A model generated the notes under the pieces. It saw only the letters and a program-made list of their open reading frames with translations, did no database searches and was not told the origin of the DNA. A stretch of DNA of 12,234 nucleotides from positions 146,381 to 158,614 of the forward strand of contig NZ_GG695970.1 of the NCBI RefSeq assembly GCF_000159955.1, in the 5' to 3' direction. This DNA is from Paenibacillus sp. oral taxon 786 str. D14. Lineage in GTDB: Bacteria; Bacillota; Bacilli; Paenibacillales; Paenibacillaceae. Position numbers and translations under genes: made by a program. Shown piece after piece: positions 1 through 7,364 of the stretch (the stretch's first letter is position 1; every line of letters starts with the position of its first letter).

Positions 1-1
1 A

Positions 2-103
2 TCACTTCCTTTAATCGACCGTAAAAAGAAAACTTGTCCCATCTGTGAAGATGAGGGAGTGGCAGATATAGAAGGGAAGGTTACATTTTTCGTAGAAATA
101 TAA
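2..103 (+). CDS. 3' end of an unidentified gene (partial)
   Basis: A reading frame is open from the left edge of the window for 33 codons and stops with TAA at 101-103. The visible C-terminus is charged and contains a CPIC pair of cysteines near its middle (codons at 35-46), which could bind metal or be redox active, and it ends in a hydrophobic TFFVEI stretch. The downstream VOC gene begins 31 nt later with no obvious promoter between them, so the two may be co-transcribed. I do not recognise the family. With so little sequence, the frame could also be open by chance. Confidence 0.45.
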   Translation, partial: SLPLIDRKKKTCPICEDEGVADIEGKVTFFVEI

Positions 104-134
104 GGAAGATCATTTTTTTAGGAGAGTGTTATGA

Positions 135-575
135 ATGAGTCATAACTTTAAATTTTCTCGTATTGGCAATGTGTACGTACCAACATCACATATCGATGAA
201 TCCATTCAGTGGTACAAAGATCATCTGGACTTTAGATTGATGAACAAATTCGAGGATCGCGGATCTCTTTTAGCCGTGTTGCATCATCCGCATAAACATT
301 CGATTGCATTACTGTTGATCGAGACGGAGAATCCAAACCGCCTTGAAATTCTTCGGAACGGGAAACCATTTCCTATCATGTCGATCTATTGTCCCGATAT
401 CGAATATACCCATGAGAATCTGCGAAGCAAGGGCGTGGATGTAGGAGATTTGATGACGCTGGGAAATGGTGAAGCCAAGTATTTTTATTTTCGAGACAAT
501 GAGGGGAATCTTCTAGAAGGGGCTTGGTCCATATGGGATCCAGTAGATGAATACAAAGATGATTTTTTAATGTAA
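135..575 (+). CDS. VOC-fold protein (glyoxalase / bleomycin-resistance-like)
   Basis: A 146-residue protein, the usual size for a single-domain member of the vicinal oxygen chelate superfamily. The opening strand and helix (roughly residues 9-33, GNVYVPTSHIDESIQWY) and the closing FRDNEGNLLEG segment (about 120-129) are typical of the family. Glu128 sits where a metal ligand is normally found, and His19 is a candidate partner. Such proteins act in the cytosol as small dioxygenases, isomerases or antibiotic-binding proteins; sequence alone does not tell which. The start at 135 is chosen because GGAGAG at 121-126 lies 8 nt upstream. An ATG at 131 opens only a four-codon frame. The gene is more AT-rich than the transporter genes further right. 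Confidence 0.85.
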   Translation: MSHNFKFSRIGNVYVPTSHIDESIQWYKDHLDFRLMNKFEDRGSLLAVLHHPHKHSIALLLIETENPNRLEILRNGKPFPIMSIYCPDIEYTHENLRSKGVDVGDLMTLGNGEAKYFYFRDNEGNLLEGAWSIWDPVDEYKDDFLM

Positions 576-610
576 ATTTGCCAGGAGCCAAGCGGATCAA
601 GTGGAGGTAG

Positions 611-845
611 GTTACCCCATTTGTATATGAATGGAACGAGCAGCTGGAAGACCGCGTGATGATCGACATCACGGATGATGGGGAACGAGAGGCCCATACA
701 TACGGCGAAGTGATGCGGCATGTGATCGCCCATGAGATTCACCATATCGGTTAATTATCCGTTTGGGCACGCGAAATGGGAAAGAAGCCGATCAGCCAAT
801 CTCATTGGCAGGGGATTATTTCCTCAACCCGACCAACATTCATGA
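611..845 (+). pseudogene. DinB-family protein remnant
   Basis: Reading from 611, the frame gives a clear C-terminal half of a DinB-type four-helix-bundle protein: WNEQLEDRV, then GEVMRHVIAHEIHHIG. Family members continue with QLSVWARE after that glycine. Here the glutamine codon is replaced by TAA (752-754), and LSVWAREMGKKPIS follows directly after the stop. Near 797 the frame shifts, because NLIGRGLFPQ is read in a different frame from 798 and ends at TGA 843-845. The N-terminal half, with the first metal-binding histidine, is missing: a TAG lies at 608-610 and nothing DinB-like is seen before it. Truncation, nonsense codon and frameshift together make a dead gene. Intact relatives are putative metal-dependent enzymes, some of them thiol transferases. 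Confidence 0.8.
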
Positions 846-855
846 TCGGGTTGAG
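823..855. terminator. Perfect 10-bp inverted repeat between convergent genes
   Basis: CTCAACCCGA (823-832) and TCGGGTTGAG (846-855) are exact reverse complements separated by 13 nt. They lie 12 nt beyond the stop of the minus-strand GyrI-like gene and overlap the end of the DinB remnant. The position suits a shared terminator for two converging genes, but neither side carries a proper T tract (only TTT on the plus side), so intrinsic termination is unproven. Confidence 0.4.
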
Positions 856-867
856 TTTGGATCTACC

Positions 868-1329
868 TTAATTCAAACTTGTAATCGGCACGCAAATTTC
901 ACAAAACTCCTTCAGCAGCATTTCCCCAGTGTATCTCTCCAAAATCGGCCGATCGTCGATTTGATAGCCCTTGGCTTGAAGCGTGGGCATCAGCTCGGCC
1001 CATGCTTGCTGCATGGCCTGAGCCGTGTGCTTAATCGTACACACCAAGTAGTCTCCTCCGGAAATCTCGCCGATGTGGACAGTATCATCATCTAGAGGTT
1101 CATCCTGCGAAATGACAAGACAAGCATCATAACGGCAGTTCTTCGGTGGCGTGGTCTCCGGGTTATCCCAAGGGATACCAAGTAGGATGGCAGAATGATT
1201 GAGCAAGTTCCTCTCCGCACCCCAACGTTTCATTCTCTCCATCGCTTGAATGTTACCGGGACCATACGGACCCACCTGACGTACATAAGCGAAGCGATAC
1301 CGGGGTAGCTTTTCGACTTTGAATTCCAA
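868..1329 (-). CDS. GyrI-like small-molecule-binding protein
   Basis: A 153-residue stand-alone GyrI-like (SHS2-fold, AraC effector-binding) domain, close in length to E. coli SbmC/GyrI. Visible hallmarks are the opening strand with RFAYVRQVGPYG (about residues 12-23), the LLGIPWDNPETTPP segment after the first helix, the YDACLVI strand, and a closing EICVPI strand whose glutamate is the conserved ligand-pocket residue of the fold. Such proteins bind small ligands in the cytosol; some protect gyrase and others hydrolyse or sequester cyclic or xenobiotic compounds. It lacks a DNA-binding domain, so it is not a regulator by itself. The start is TTG at 1329, chosen because AAGGAGG precedes it by 8 nt on the minus strand. 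It is divergent from the broken oxidase-fold gene and convergent with the DinB remnant. Confidence 0.85.
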   Translation of the reverse strand: MEFKVEKLPRYRFAYVRQVGPYGPGNIQAMERMKRWGAERNLLNHSAILLGIPWDNPETTPPKNCRYDACLVISQDEPLDDDTVHIGEISGGDYLVCTIKHTAQAMQQAWAELMPTLQAKGYQIDDRPILERYTGEMLLKEFCEICVPITSLN

Positions 1330-1452
1330 GGTATTTCCCTCCTTAAAAATTTAGGAATTATCACTTCCTCCCGAATCTAACATGAACTAAAATGATTTAC
1401 CTCCAAAAATTTTAATTTTCAACTTTCGACAATTTCTCCGCATCCCGGTGTG

Positions 1453-1458
1453 TATAAT
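1453..1458 (+). promoter_or_regulatory. Probable -10 element (TATAAT)
   Basis: A perfect TATAAT hexamer lies 50 nt upstream of the start of the oxidase-fold gene, in the AT-rich divergent intergenic region. The matching -35 region is poor: TTCGAC at 1425-1430 is 22 nt away, and nothing resembling TTGACA is found at 17 nt. It may also supply transcription to the binding protein, kinase and regulator genes, since no promoter is evident in the 44 nt before 2191. Confidence 0.45.
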
Positions 1459-1507
1459 TTCGTTAAGAGAAAACAAGCCCAGGGATTACAGAACAGGGAG
1501 GACACCT

Positions 1508-2146
1508 ATGAATCCAATGATATTTCAAGATACCGTCCGCTCTAAGCAGGAAATCCATGTGCTATGCGGGTACCCCAGTGAAGTGGTAAACCACAAAGCG
1601 GTCCAGCGCATCGATCAACCTATCCGCGATTTTATTTCGAAATCTTCCTTGCTATTTATGGCGACGAGTGATGCTGCGGGCAATTGCGATGTTTCTCCGC
1701 GAGGGGATGAGGCTGGCTTCGTATTGGTCTTGGACGACCAGCATTTGGTCATTCCTGAACGGCCGGGTACAAACGGTTTGACTCTTTGGACAATATTTTG
1801 GAAAACCCGCAGATTGGGCTGATCTTTGTCATCCCCGGGTTGAAAGAAACGTTGCGCATTAATGGACGTGCATGCATGCATCGTCAAGGATCCGAAGCTG
1901 ATGGAGCGAATGAAAGCCAAAAACAAGGTGCCGTTACTTGGAATTGGCGTGCAGGTCGAGGAATGTTACATCCATTGTGCCAAAGCATTCATGAGATCGC
2001 AGGTATGGGAGACAAACACGTGGTTATTGAAGGATGCTTTGCCAAACCCGGCAGCGATTCTGGCTGAACATACGAAGAAGCTGGGCAAATCGCAACAGGA
2101 AATTGAACAATCGTTGCAGGACAGCTATAAGAACCGGTTGTATTGA
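1508..2146 (+). pseudogene. Pyridoxamine 5'-phosphate oxidase-fold protein, two frameshifts
   Basis: The protein would be about 210 residues and matches the FMN-binding split-barrel group of the MSMEG_1061 type: FMATSDAAGNCDVSPRGD, then IPERPG-KRFDSLDNILENP, IGLIFVIPGLKETLRINGRA, a KDPKLMERM helix, and a closing VEECYIHCAKAFMRSQVW segment. The start at 1508 follows GGGAGG at about 1497-1502. After RPG the frame is lost near 1769, where one A of an expected AAC is missing, so the original frame stops at 1822. It is regained at 1870-1881, where GCATGCATGCATC holds an extra ATGC unit. The two shifts cancel, so the tail is read in the original frame to TGA 2144-2146. As written no full-length enzyme is made. 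Relatives use FMN or F420-like cofactors in oxidation-reduction; the substrate is unknown. Confidence 0.8.
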
Positions 2147-2190
2147 TCAAGTCATGCTTTCACGAACCAGATGAAGGGAGCGGTAATGAC

Positions 2191-3795
2191 ATGTCGATGA
2201 ATCAGACCGATACATGGAAAGGGAAATCGAAAACAACAAGATCACGAATCCGTCCCTGCCGTTGGGCCGCTTGCTTGCTTCCTTTATCCATTGTGCTGTC
2301 CATTAGTGTAACGGGGTGTAGATTCACCGATCTTTCTGAAAGCCCCTCTCCGTCTGGCGATGGGCGGGATCGTCCTGTGGTTAGCATCGTCATCTCCAAC
2401 CTCGGCATGACCTTCCCCGAAGGCATGGACGAGAACGATAACCGCTATTTGAACTATATCGAAGAGCAAACCGGCCTGGACGTCCAGGTCAATACGCCCC
2501 CCACCGAGGTCTATGATGAGAAATTGGATGTCATCATGTCCTCGGGGAATCTCCCCGACATGCTGCACGCCTATGAGCCTGTATGGTTCGACAATTATGT
2601 CAAGCAAGGGGCGCTCCTGCCGTTGGATGATCTTATTGATCAGTACGGCCCCCACCTGAAAGCGAAAATCCCCTCTGAAGTATGGGACAGAGTGAAATAC
2701 GGCGGCAAAATTTATGCCGTTCCCAGCTTAAATGAAGTGACGGGCATCGAATTGATGTACGCGCGAAAAGATTGGTTGGACCGGCTGGGCCTGGATCCGC
2801 CGAACTCGCTGGATGAGTATTACGAGGTGATTCGTGCCTTTGCTCAGGACGACCCGGACGGCAACGGTCTGCAGGATACCGTGGGTTTGACGTTCACGGC
2901 CAACCTTGGACGGTCCTCACCGTTTTTTGGCGCCTTCGGAACGCAGCTGGATACCTGGTTTGAACGGGACGGACGGTTAGTATATGGCAATATCCTGCCG
3001 GAAACGAAGGAAGCGCTTGGCTTTCTAGCCCGGTTGTATCAAGAAGGATTGCTGGAACGGGAGTTTCCGTTAAACCTTCAGACGAACCTGTCTGAGAAGA
3101 TCGAGTACGGGAAGGTGGGGCTGTTCTCCGCAACCTGGTACGATACACGCGGCCCGATTGCGGCCAATATGAAACGCGACCCGAACGCCCGCTGGATTCC
3201 CTTAGAATATCCGACAGGACCAAAGGGGGACAAAGGGGTATACGGGATCGATGTCATCCGTGGATACAACGTGATCCCTGCCAGTTCGCCGCATGCGGCT
3301 GAGGTCATTCAACTGCTGGACTTTATCGCCAGCGATTATAAAACGTTGAAGCTTGGCTTTGAGAATGAAATTTGGCGGCGGGAAGGGGATCGGATTGTGA
3401 CGGACTTCGCTCTGCATGACGAGAGTCTGTACCGCGGGATCTATCAGTCCTTGGTGGACGTTCCCGATGAGACGTTGTTTAAGCAGCGGCTGGATTCTCT
3501 GGGGGATTTTAACCTGTATAACAATATCCAGACCATCCACCGCAATATTATGCCGAACGCGTTTTACGGAATTCCGACCCCAGCCATGGGAAAATACAAC
3601 GAAAATCTAAATCGATTGGGGGACGTATTTGTCAAAATTATTTTAGGCATCGAACCGCTGGATGCGTTCGACCGGTATGTTGAGCAGTGGAAGGCGGCAG
3701 GAGGAAGTGAAATTACGAAAGAAGTGAATCGTTGGTACGAGAGCGAGAGCAGAAGAATGGGCCATTCTCTGGGCTTGGAAGGGGGAGAACGGTGA
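2191..3795 (+). CDS. ABC solute-binding lipoprotein (LipO-like) beside sensor kinase
   Basis: A 534-residue extracellular solute-binding protein of the large Paenibacillus LipO/YtcQ kind. A basic N-terminus and hydrophobic stretch end in the lipobox SVTGC, placing Cys43 as the lipid anchor, so it should sit on the outer face of the membrane. A Ser/Pro/Asp-rich linker follows. Then come YIEEQTGLDV, KLDVIMSSGNLPDM, GGKIYAVPS, RKDWLDRLGL and, near the end, YVEQWKAAGG, all family hallmarks. Residues 221-229 (DPDGNGLQD with a preceding Asp) resemble an EF-hand or dockerin-type calcium loop. The start is ATG 2191, with GAAGGGAG 10 nt upstream; an in-frame TTG at 2143 would add 16 residues but lacks a site. 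Its stop overlaps the kinase start, so the two are translationally coupled. It may deliver substrate, act as the sensor's ligand receptor, or both. Confidence 0.9.
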   Translation: MSMNQTDTWKGKSKTTRSRIRPCRWAACLLPLSIVLSISVTGCRFTDLSESPSPSGDGRDRPVVSIVISNLGMTFPEGMDENDNRYLNYIEEQTGLDVQVNTPPTEVYDEKLDVIMSSGNLPDMLHAYEPVWFDNYVKQGALLPLDDLIDQYGPHLKAKIPSEVWDRVKYGGKIYAVPSLNEVTGIELMYARKDWLDRLGLDPPNSLDEYYEVIRAFAQDDPDGNGLQDTVGLTFTANLGRSSPFFGAFGTQLDTWFERDGRLVYGNILPETKEALGFLARLYQEGLLEREFPLNLQTNLSEKIEYGKVGLFSATWYDTRGPIAANMKRDPNARWIPLEYPTGPKGDKGVYGIDVIRGYNVIPASSPHAAEVIQLLDFIASDYKTLKLGFENEIWRREGDRIVTDFALHDESLYRGIYQSLVDVPDETLFKQRLDSLGDFNLYNNIQTIHRNIMPNAFYGIPTPAMGKYNENLNRLGDVFVKIILGIEPLDAFDRYVEQWKAAGGSEITKEVNRWYESESRRMGHSLGLEGGER

Positions 3796-5612
3796 TTCGA
3801 TGGATCATGAACCGGTTTTCACACCATATTCAATTCAGGCTGACCGGATATTTTATCCTCATTTTGCTCCCGCTGGTCTTGATCAGTTTGTTTGCGGTGG
3901 AACGATCACGGGATATTCTCTACAACCAGGCGGTACAGCGGACCGAAACGGCTCTTTCCTCGGCGATGAATCATTTTGATCTGGTGTTTCAGAACGTCGA
4001 GGAGATTTCAACGCTGATCGCCGGCGATCCTGCGATGAATGCGTTGTTGAACGAAAGCGGCAGCGACTTTTCGCCGCAATCCATCTTGGCGTTCTCTTCC
4101 ATTTTGGAACAGTTGTCGAATTCGGTCTCAGTGAACCGGTATATCTCACAAATTTCCGTCTATCATCCCGCCTCGGGGATGCTGATCTCCACCCATTACG
4201 GAGGCAAGCAACTGGCCGGGGACGCGCAGAAGGAATGGTTTGTGGAAACTGCCCGCCGCAACGGGACAGGGATTTCTTACGTTAAGGCCGATTATGCCGT
4301 GACGGATGAAGTGACCTTTGGGCAATTAACGAACTCCGACAGTATCTCGCTGCTAAGGGCGATGGATTTGTATAACAGCAATCGGCAAGCCAATTTATTG
4401 GTCGTGTCGTTCAGCAAGAACAAATTATTAAACATTATTAAAACGCTGCTGCCTTCCGAAAACAGCCGGATCGTCCTGTCGAATGAACGGGGGGAAGTGC
4501 TGCTGGAAGCGGGCAAGCCTTCGGCGATGCATCTGCCGGATCAGGATATGACCGTCACCATCGATTCCTCCTATTCGCTCTGGCAGCTGACATTGGTTCA
4601 GCCAAAAAGCGAGCTGTACCGGGAGACGGATCAACTGCGGCTGTTTACTTTTTCAATTATTGGGCTGAGCTTAATTCTGGCACTGATCGTTTCCTGGGTG
4701 GTTTATAGCGGAATTGCCTCCCCCGTACTGAAATTGGCCAAGGGGATGAGGCGCTTAAGTAACGGCGAGCTTAACGCACATGTCCGCACGAACCGGAAGG
4801 ATGAATTCGGTTTTTTGATTCAATCTTTTAATCGCATGGCCCTGGTACAGAAGCATTTAATCGAGGACCATTACGAGCAGCAACTGCGGCTGAAAACAAC
4901 CGAACTCCGGTTTCTGCAGTCGCAGATCAACCCGCATTTTTTATATAACACGCTGGATTCGATTTACTGGATGGCTAAGAATTACGATGCGGAGGAAATC
5001 AGTGAGATGGTAATGAATCTCTCCAGCTTTTTCCGGCTGAGCCTGAACAAAGGACGGCAGGAGTTTACGGTCGAGGAGAGCATCGCTCACTTGAACTATT
5101 ATTTACGGATTCAGCAGCTTCGCTTCATGGATAACTTCCAAGTGGAATACCGGATTTCGGAGCAAAGCAAGCGGATTCCGCTGCTCAAGCTGCTGCTGCA
5201 GCCGATTGTGGAGAATGCCATCATCCATGGGATGGAGGGAAAGGAAGTGGGCGGTTATTTAGTTATCTCCAGTTGGGTGGAACAGGAGCATACGCTTCAC
5301 ATCCGCGTGGAGGACAATGGGCCGGGGATTGAGGAAGAACGGCTTCACTACATTCAACAGGAGCTTGACCGGATGGATCTCCGCAAGATCGTGGCCTATT
5401 CACAGGATGAAGAGCAGGTGAAAGATTTATTTGGCCTGCGGAATGTGCTGAGCCGGATGAAGCTGTACTACGGACCGGAGGCACGGCTGACCGTACAAAG
5501 CGCTCCGGGGGAAGGAACAACCGTTACGTTATCGATTCCATTAAAGGAGGGACAGGATGAATCTGATGATCGTGGAGGACGAGCCCCGGCTGCGGCAAGC
5601 GCTAGCCTATAA
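3792..5612 (+). CDS. YesM-type membrane sensor histidine kinase
   Basis: A 606-residue kinase. Transmembrane helix 1 spans about residues 17-36, an extracellular Cache-like sensor about 37-283, and helix 2 about 284-305. HAMP covers roughly 302-355 (SPVLKLAKGMRRLSNGEL...DEFGFL). The His_kinase domain carries QSQINPHFLYN with phospho-acceptor His382. The HATPase domain has an N-box PIVENAIIHG (Asn475), a G1 box DNGPGI (Asp508) and GLRNVLSRMKLYYG. This is the sensor of a two-component system controlling carbohydrate uptake and phosphorylates the next gene's product. GTG 3792 overlaps the TGA of the binding-protein gene (GTGA) and follows GGGGGAG; ATG 3807 is a possible alternative start. The last 56 nt overlap the regulator gene and add a short Ala/Ser-rich tail beyond the normal end (VTLSIPLKEG). 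Confidence 0.93.
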   Translation: MIRWIMNRFSHHIQFRLTGYFILILLPLVLISLFAVERSRDILYNQAVQRTETALSSAMNHFDLVFQNVEEISTLIAGDPAMNALLNESGSDFSPQSILAFSSILEQLSNSVSVNRYISQISVYHPASGMLISTHYGGKQLAGDAQKEWFVETARRNGTGISYVKADYAVTDEVTFGQLTNSDSISLLRAMDLYNSNRQANLLVVSFSKNKLLNIIKTLLPSENSRIVLSNERGEVLLEAGKPSAMHLPDQDMTVTIDSSYSLWQLTLVQPKSELYRETDQLRLFTFSIIGLSLILALIVSWVVYSGIASPVLKLAKGMRRLSNGELNAHVRTNRKDEFGFLIQSFNRMALVQKHLIEDHYEQQLRLKTTELRFLQSQINPHFLYNTLDSIYWMAKNYDAEEISEMVMNLSSFFRLSLNKGRQEFTVEESIAHLNYYLRIQQLRFMDNFQVEYRISEQSKRIPLLKLLLQPIVENAIIHGMEGKEVGGYLVISSWVEQEHTLHIRVEDNGPGIEEERLHYIQQELDRMDLRKIVAYSQDEEQVKDLFGLRNVLSRMKLYYGPEARLTVQSAPGEGTTVTLSIPLKEGQDESDDRGGRAPAAASASL

Positions 5613-6879
5613 TATCATGTGGGAGTCGCACGGGATCGACATGATTGGTACCGCAGCAAACGGTTTGGATGCGCTTAGGCTCATGGAGCGCAAGAAGCCG
5701 GATCTCATGCTGATCGACGTGCAAATGCCGGGCATGGACGGATTGGAGTTATTGCGGGAGCTTAAAGGTCGGGGCATACTCAACCGGTTGATGAAAATCA
5801 TTATTTTAAGCGGACACGACAATTTTGAATTTGCCCAGATTGCGCTTAAGCATGGGGTTTCACGGTATTTACTGAAGCCGGCAGGCGAGGCGGAGATCTT
5901 GGAAGCGGTCTTGGATGCCAGACGCCAGCTGCAACAGGATCTCGAAGAGTGGCGGCGGCAGGCCGCTTTGGAGAAGCAGTGGTGGTCCAACCTGCCGCAT
6001 TTGCAAAATCTGTTCTTCCTTCAGTGGGCGGGCGGCAAGATGGGACGGGAGGAAATTCTGGCGAAAAGCCATGAACTGCACGTTCCGCTGCATCGGGAGG
6101 ATCGGATTGCGGTTGCGGCGGTGGAACTGGACCCTTCCCCGAAGGAGGAAGAGACGACGGAAATTCAGAAGTTTACACTCCAGCTGCTGGCCAAGGAGCT
6201 GCTAACTCCACCGGATTGGTGGATCGCCGCCAACTCAGACATGAATCTGATGATGGTCTACGTGATTGGCCCCGAGGCCGATGCGAGCGAAGCGTTGCTG
6301 CGCATGAATGCGGACTTGTCCCAGCTGCTCTCGCGAACCAAGGAAGTGCTGCAACGGACTGCCAGTGCGGGCCTTAGTGCGGCGGTTGGTCCGTTGGAGG
6401 ACCTGTCATCCTTGTACCGGCAGGCTTGTCATGCCCTGCAGGAGCGAGTTGTGTACGGGCATGACTTAGTGATCCCATATCGTGAAACCGCCGGGGAGAC
6501 CGTTCGGCCTTTTGCGATCGAGCCCCATCTGGAGAAGGAGCTGGAGATCGGGCTGGAGACCGCAGATGAGTCCAAGGCGATGACAGCTTTGCAGGGGATA
6601 TGGGATGCGCTGGTTTCGAGAATGGCGTCCTCGGACGATTTTCACGAGGCGGTGCTTTTTGTGCTTGGCTTGTTTGCCCGGATGATTCAAAAGCGGGGGT
6701 GGACGACCAAGCAGGTGCTTGGCGACGAGGCGAAGTATATCCAGAATGTGAGTCTGCTGAGCACCCAAACGCAAACTTGGGCGCTGCTGACGAGAATCGT
6801 GCAACGCATCATAGCCTACGTGAAGGAGCAGCGGAAAGCGAGCAGCCACCAGGTGGTGAAGGAGGTCCTTGTCTGGTGA
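5557..6879 (+). CDS. YesN-type response regulator, N-terminal part (receiver and middle domain)
   Basis: A 440-residue product. Residues 1-120 are a receiver domain with acidic pocket E7/D8, phospho-acceptor Asp54 (LMLIDVQMPGMDG), Ser85 (IIILSGHDNF) and Lys107 (YLLKPAG). About residues 125-425 form the long middle region typical of YesN regulators, starting with a coiled segment (RRQLQQDLEEWRRQAALEKQ). The start at 5557 follows AAAGGAGGGA. Intact relatives end in an AraC-type DNA-binding domain of about 100 residues; here the frame stops at TGA 6877-6879 just as that domain begins (SSHQVVKEVL). The domain continues in the -1 frame to 7151. One missing T in CCTTGTC at about 6868-6872 would explain the break. 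Alone, this product could be phosphorylated but could not bind DNA. It may be a frameshifted gene, a sequencing error or a split regulator. Confidence 0.85.
   Translation: MNLMIVEDEPRLRQALAYNIMWESHGIDMIGTAANGLDALRLMERKKPDLMLIDVQMPGMDGLELLRELKGRGILNRLMKIIILSGHDNFEFAQIALKHGVSRYLLKPAGEAEILEAVLDARRQLQQDLEEWRRQAALEKQWWSNLPHLQNLFFLQWAGGKMGREEILAKSHELHVPLHREDRIAVAAVELDPSPKEEETTEIQKFTLQLLAKELLTPPDWWIAANSDMNLMMVYVIGPEADASEALLRMNADLSQLLSRTKEVLQRTASAGLSAAVGPLEDLSSLYRQACHALQERVVYGHDLVIPYRETAGETVRPFAIEPHLEKELEIGLETADESKAMTALQGIWDALVSRMASSDDFHEAVLFVLGLFARMIQKRGWTTKQVLGDEAKYIQNVSLLSTQTQTWALLTRIVQRIIAYVKEQRKASSHQVVKEVLVW
6859..6866 (+). promoter_or_regulatory. Consensus Shine-Dalgarno inside the regulator
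   Basis: AAGGAGGT lies 9 nt before the GTG at 6876, which overlaps the upstream TGA as GTGA. It would allow reinitiation on the detached DNA-binding domain. The same bases encode KEV of the upstream frame, so the match may be a coincidence of coding. Confidence 0.45.
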
Positions 6880-7151
6880 ACGAGGAAATGGATCAGGAAC
6901 TGACACTGCACATGGTAGCGGATCGCATATATATCAACTCCTCTTACCTCAGCCGGCTGTTCAAGCAGGAGATGGGAGTAGCCTTTTCAGATTACGTCCT
7001 CGAGCGCAAAATGGAGCGAGCCAAGGCGCTGCTGCAGGAAGGGCACAAGGTCTATGATGCCGCGCGTTCAGTGGGTTACCGGGATGTCAGTTACTTCACC
7101 AAGGTGTTCCGCAGGTACTGGGGAGTAAACCCCGGGGAGTGTAAGGGTTAG
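6876..7151 (+). CDS. Detached AraC-type DNA-binding domain of the response regulator
   Basis: Read from GTG 6876 this frame gives 91 residues containing both helix-turn-helix units of an AraC/XylS domain: LTLHMVADRIYINSSYLSRLFKQEMG (split here as LTLHMVADRIYINSSYLSR and LFKQEMG), then MERAKALLQEG and VYDAARSVGYRDVSYFTKVF, closing with RRYWGVNPGE. It is the expected C-terminus of the upstream YesN-type regulator, in the -1 frame relative to it. A full domain would start about seven residues earlier, so a product begun at 6876 lacks most of the first helix. That favours a frameshifted single gene over a working separate protein, although the strong ribosome binding site and GTGA overlap leave the second possibility open. 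Its likely targets are the promoter before the permease genes and perhaps its own operon. Confidence 0.7.
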   Translation: MNEEMDQELTLHMVADRIYINSSYLSRLFKQEMGVAFSDYVLERKMERAKALLQEGHKVYDAARSVGYRDVSYFTKVFRRYWGVNPGECKG

Positions 7152-7364
7152 TTTAGGTTAAGCTTCGGCTTGGCCCGACTCCGGGCTGTGCCTGGCTTGG
7201 GGCGGGGGATGTGTGGTGCTGGGTACCAGTTGTTAGAAGTCTGATGCAAGGGCGGTGGCAGGATGTTGGGTACCGACTAGGTGCGTGGAGCTGCTGTTGG
7301 GTACGTAAATGTGGTGTGGTGCTGGTGGTTAGGTGCTGGGTGTTTCGGGTTCGCGACAGTAGTT
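7152..7364. other. Gene-free GT-rich stretch after the regulator
   Basis: No credible gene is present. Just past the stop lie two small stem-loops, AAGC-TTCG-GCTT (7160-7171) and GCCCG-ACTC-CGGGC (7173-7186), without a T tract, so termination is doubtful. From about 7200 to 7345 the plus strand is rich in G and T with few C. It holds short repeated words: GGGTAC at 7221, TGTTGGGTAC at 7264-7273 and again at 7295-7304. Confidence 0.6.

Noticed and set aside
763..1095. Plus-strand frame opposite the GyrI-like gene
   Set aside because: It runs antisense to a well-supported gene with a good ribosome binding site. Only its first part overlaps DinB-derived sequence, and its translation has no family features.
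2143..2190. TTG at 2143 as start of the first binding protein
   Set aside because: It overlaps the end of the preceding gene, has no ribosome binding site, and would put an extra 16 residues before an already basic signal-peptide start.
6865..6880. Programmed -1 frameshifting to make full-length regulator
   Set aside because: The region GTCCTTGTCTGG contains no X XXY YYZ slippery heptamer, and no strong stem just downstream was seen. A lost base or reinitiation is simpler.
7160..7186. Two small stem-loops as terminator of the regulator operon
   Set aside because: Stems are only 4-5 bp and no T tract follows, so termination here is not supported.
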